13,701 nucleotides of DNA from an uncultured Collinsella sp. Lineage in GTDB: Bacteria; Actinomycetota; Coriobacteriia; Coriobacteriales; Coriobacteriaceae. Below are positions 13,606 to 13,701 of the stretch, piece after piece. The number at the start of each line of letters is the position of its first letter. Within the stretch, counting starts at the first letter, position 1. Where the stretch lies: positions 1-13,701 of the forward strand of contig CABUGI010000048.1 of assembly GCA_902491055.1 (NCBI GenBank), in the 5' to 3' direction. Position numbers and translations under genes: made by a program. The notes under the pieces were generated by a model. It did not search any database. It was not told where the DNA came from and was given only the letters and a program-made list of their open reading frames with translations.

Positions 13606-13701
13606 CATGCCGACCTGCCGGCTAACTCGCCGTCTCCTCGTCGGGCGCCGGCGTCTTGACCCTCATCTCGAACGGCATCCCGCCCTCTCGGACGAGCGCC
13701 C
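13584..13701. repeat. Terminal inverted repeat, right copy (118 bp, perfect)
   Basis: The exact reverse complement of 1-118. Its inner edge begins with ggctctgttagacca and falls on the third base of the Lys codon seven codons before the stop of the primase-helicase frame. A GG-starting edge is compatible with several insertion-sequence families, but I cannot name one. The element may continue past the window end. Confidence 0.95.
13622..13699 (-). CDS. 3' end of an unidentified gene, second copy, partial
   Basis: The minus-strand frame entering from the right edge and ending in TAG (13624-13622) is identical to the one at 3-80. It converges on the primase-helicase gene, with 16 bp between the two stop codons. 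The full gene would lie outside the window. Confidence 0.4.
   Translation of the reverse strand, partial: ALVREGGMPFEMRVKTPAPDEETAS

Noticed and set aside
1..13701. A circular plasmid or phage genome closed at the window ends
   Set aside because: The terminal repeats are inverted, not direct, and the content is ordinary chromosomal operons without replication, partition or phage structural genes.
1..13701. CRISPR array, tRNA or rRNA genes
   Set aside because: No regularly spaced direct repeats, tRNA cloverleaf or rRNA-like stretch was found on reading the gene-free regions.

Overview
The window reads as a piece of chromosome from a high-G+C, Gram-positive actinomycete. The best guess is a gut Coriobacteriia species of the Collinsella type. 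This is inferred from strongly G/C-ending codons, clear AAGGAGG-type ribosome sites, the gene set, and long perfect hairpins between genes. No rRNA or tRNA is present to fix the taxonomy.

Layout from left to right. (1) Positions 1-118 are a perfect inverted copy of 13584-13701, so the window is bounded by one sequence in opposite orientations. Each copy holds what looks like the 3' end of a gene pointing inward. (2) 119-2833, minus strand: an ABC-F ATPase of the Uup type followed 6 bp later by a Cof-type HAD phosphatase, closed by an intrinsic terminator. (3) 2903-6656, minus strand: the phosphate uptake operon pstS-pstC-pstA-pstB, tightly packed and overlapping, closed by a terminator. No phoU or two-component regulator is in view. 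(4) 6657-7088: a gene-free stretch holding several long hairpins, including a roughly 99-nt palindrome. (5) 7089-9243, minus strand: a PGP-like HAD phosphatase followed by a PepV-like M20 dipeptidase. (6) 9400-10260, plus strand: a DegV-family fatty-acid-binding protein behind a good divergent promoter. (7) 10261-10974: two long hairpins, the 3' remnant of a probable LOG-family gene, and an A+T-rich stretch full of dyads. (8) 10975-13605, plus strand: an 876-residue protein joining an archaeo-eukaryotic primase domain of the TOTE conflict-system type to an SF2 helicase.

Regions 2-6 are ordinary core genes: ribosome-associated ATPase, phosphate import, peptide turnover, phosphatases and lipid supply. 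Regions 7-8 look accessory. The codon use is visibly more A+T-rich, a neighbouring gene is broken, repeats are concentrated there, and the primase-helicase reading frame ends inside the terminal repeat. The main items to follow up are the primase-helicase and the repeat that encloses the whole window. The repeat may be a real flanking element, such as an insertion-sequence end, or the trace of a repeat node in a de Bruijn assembly. The sequence alone cannot separate these.
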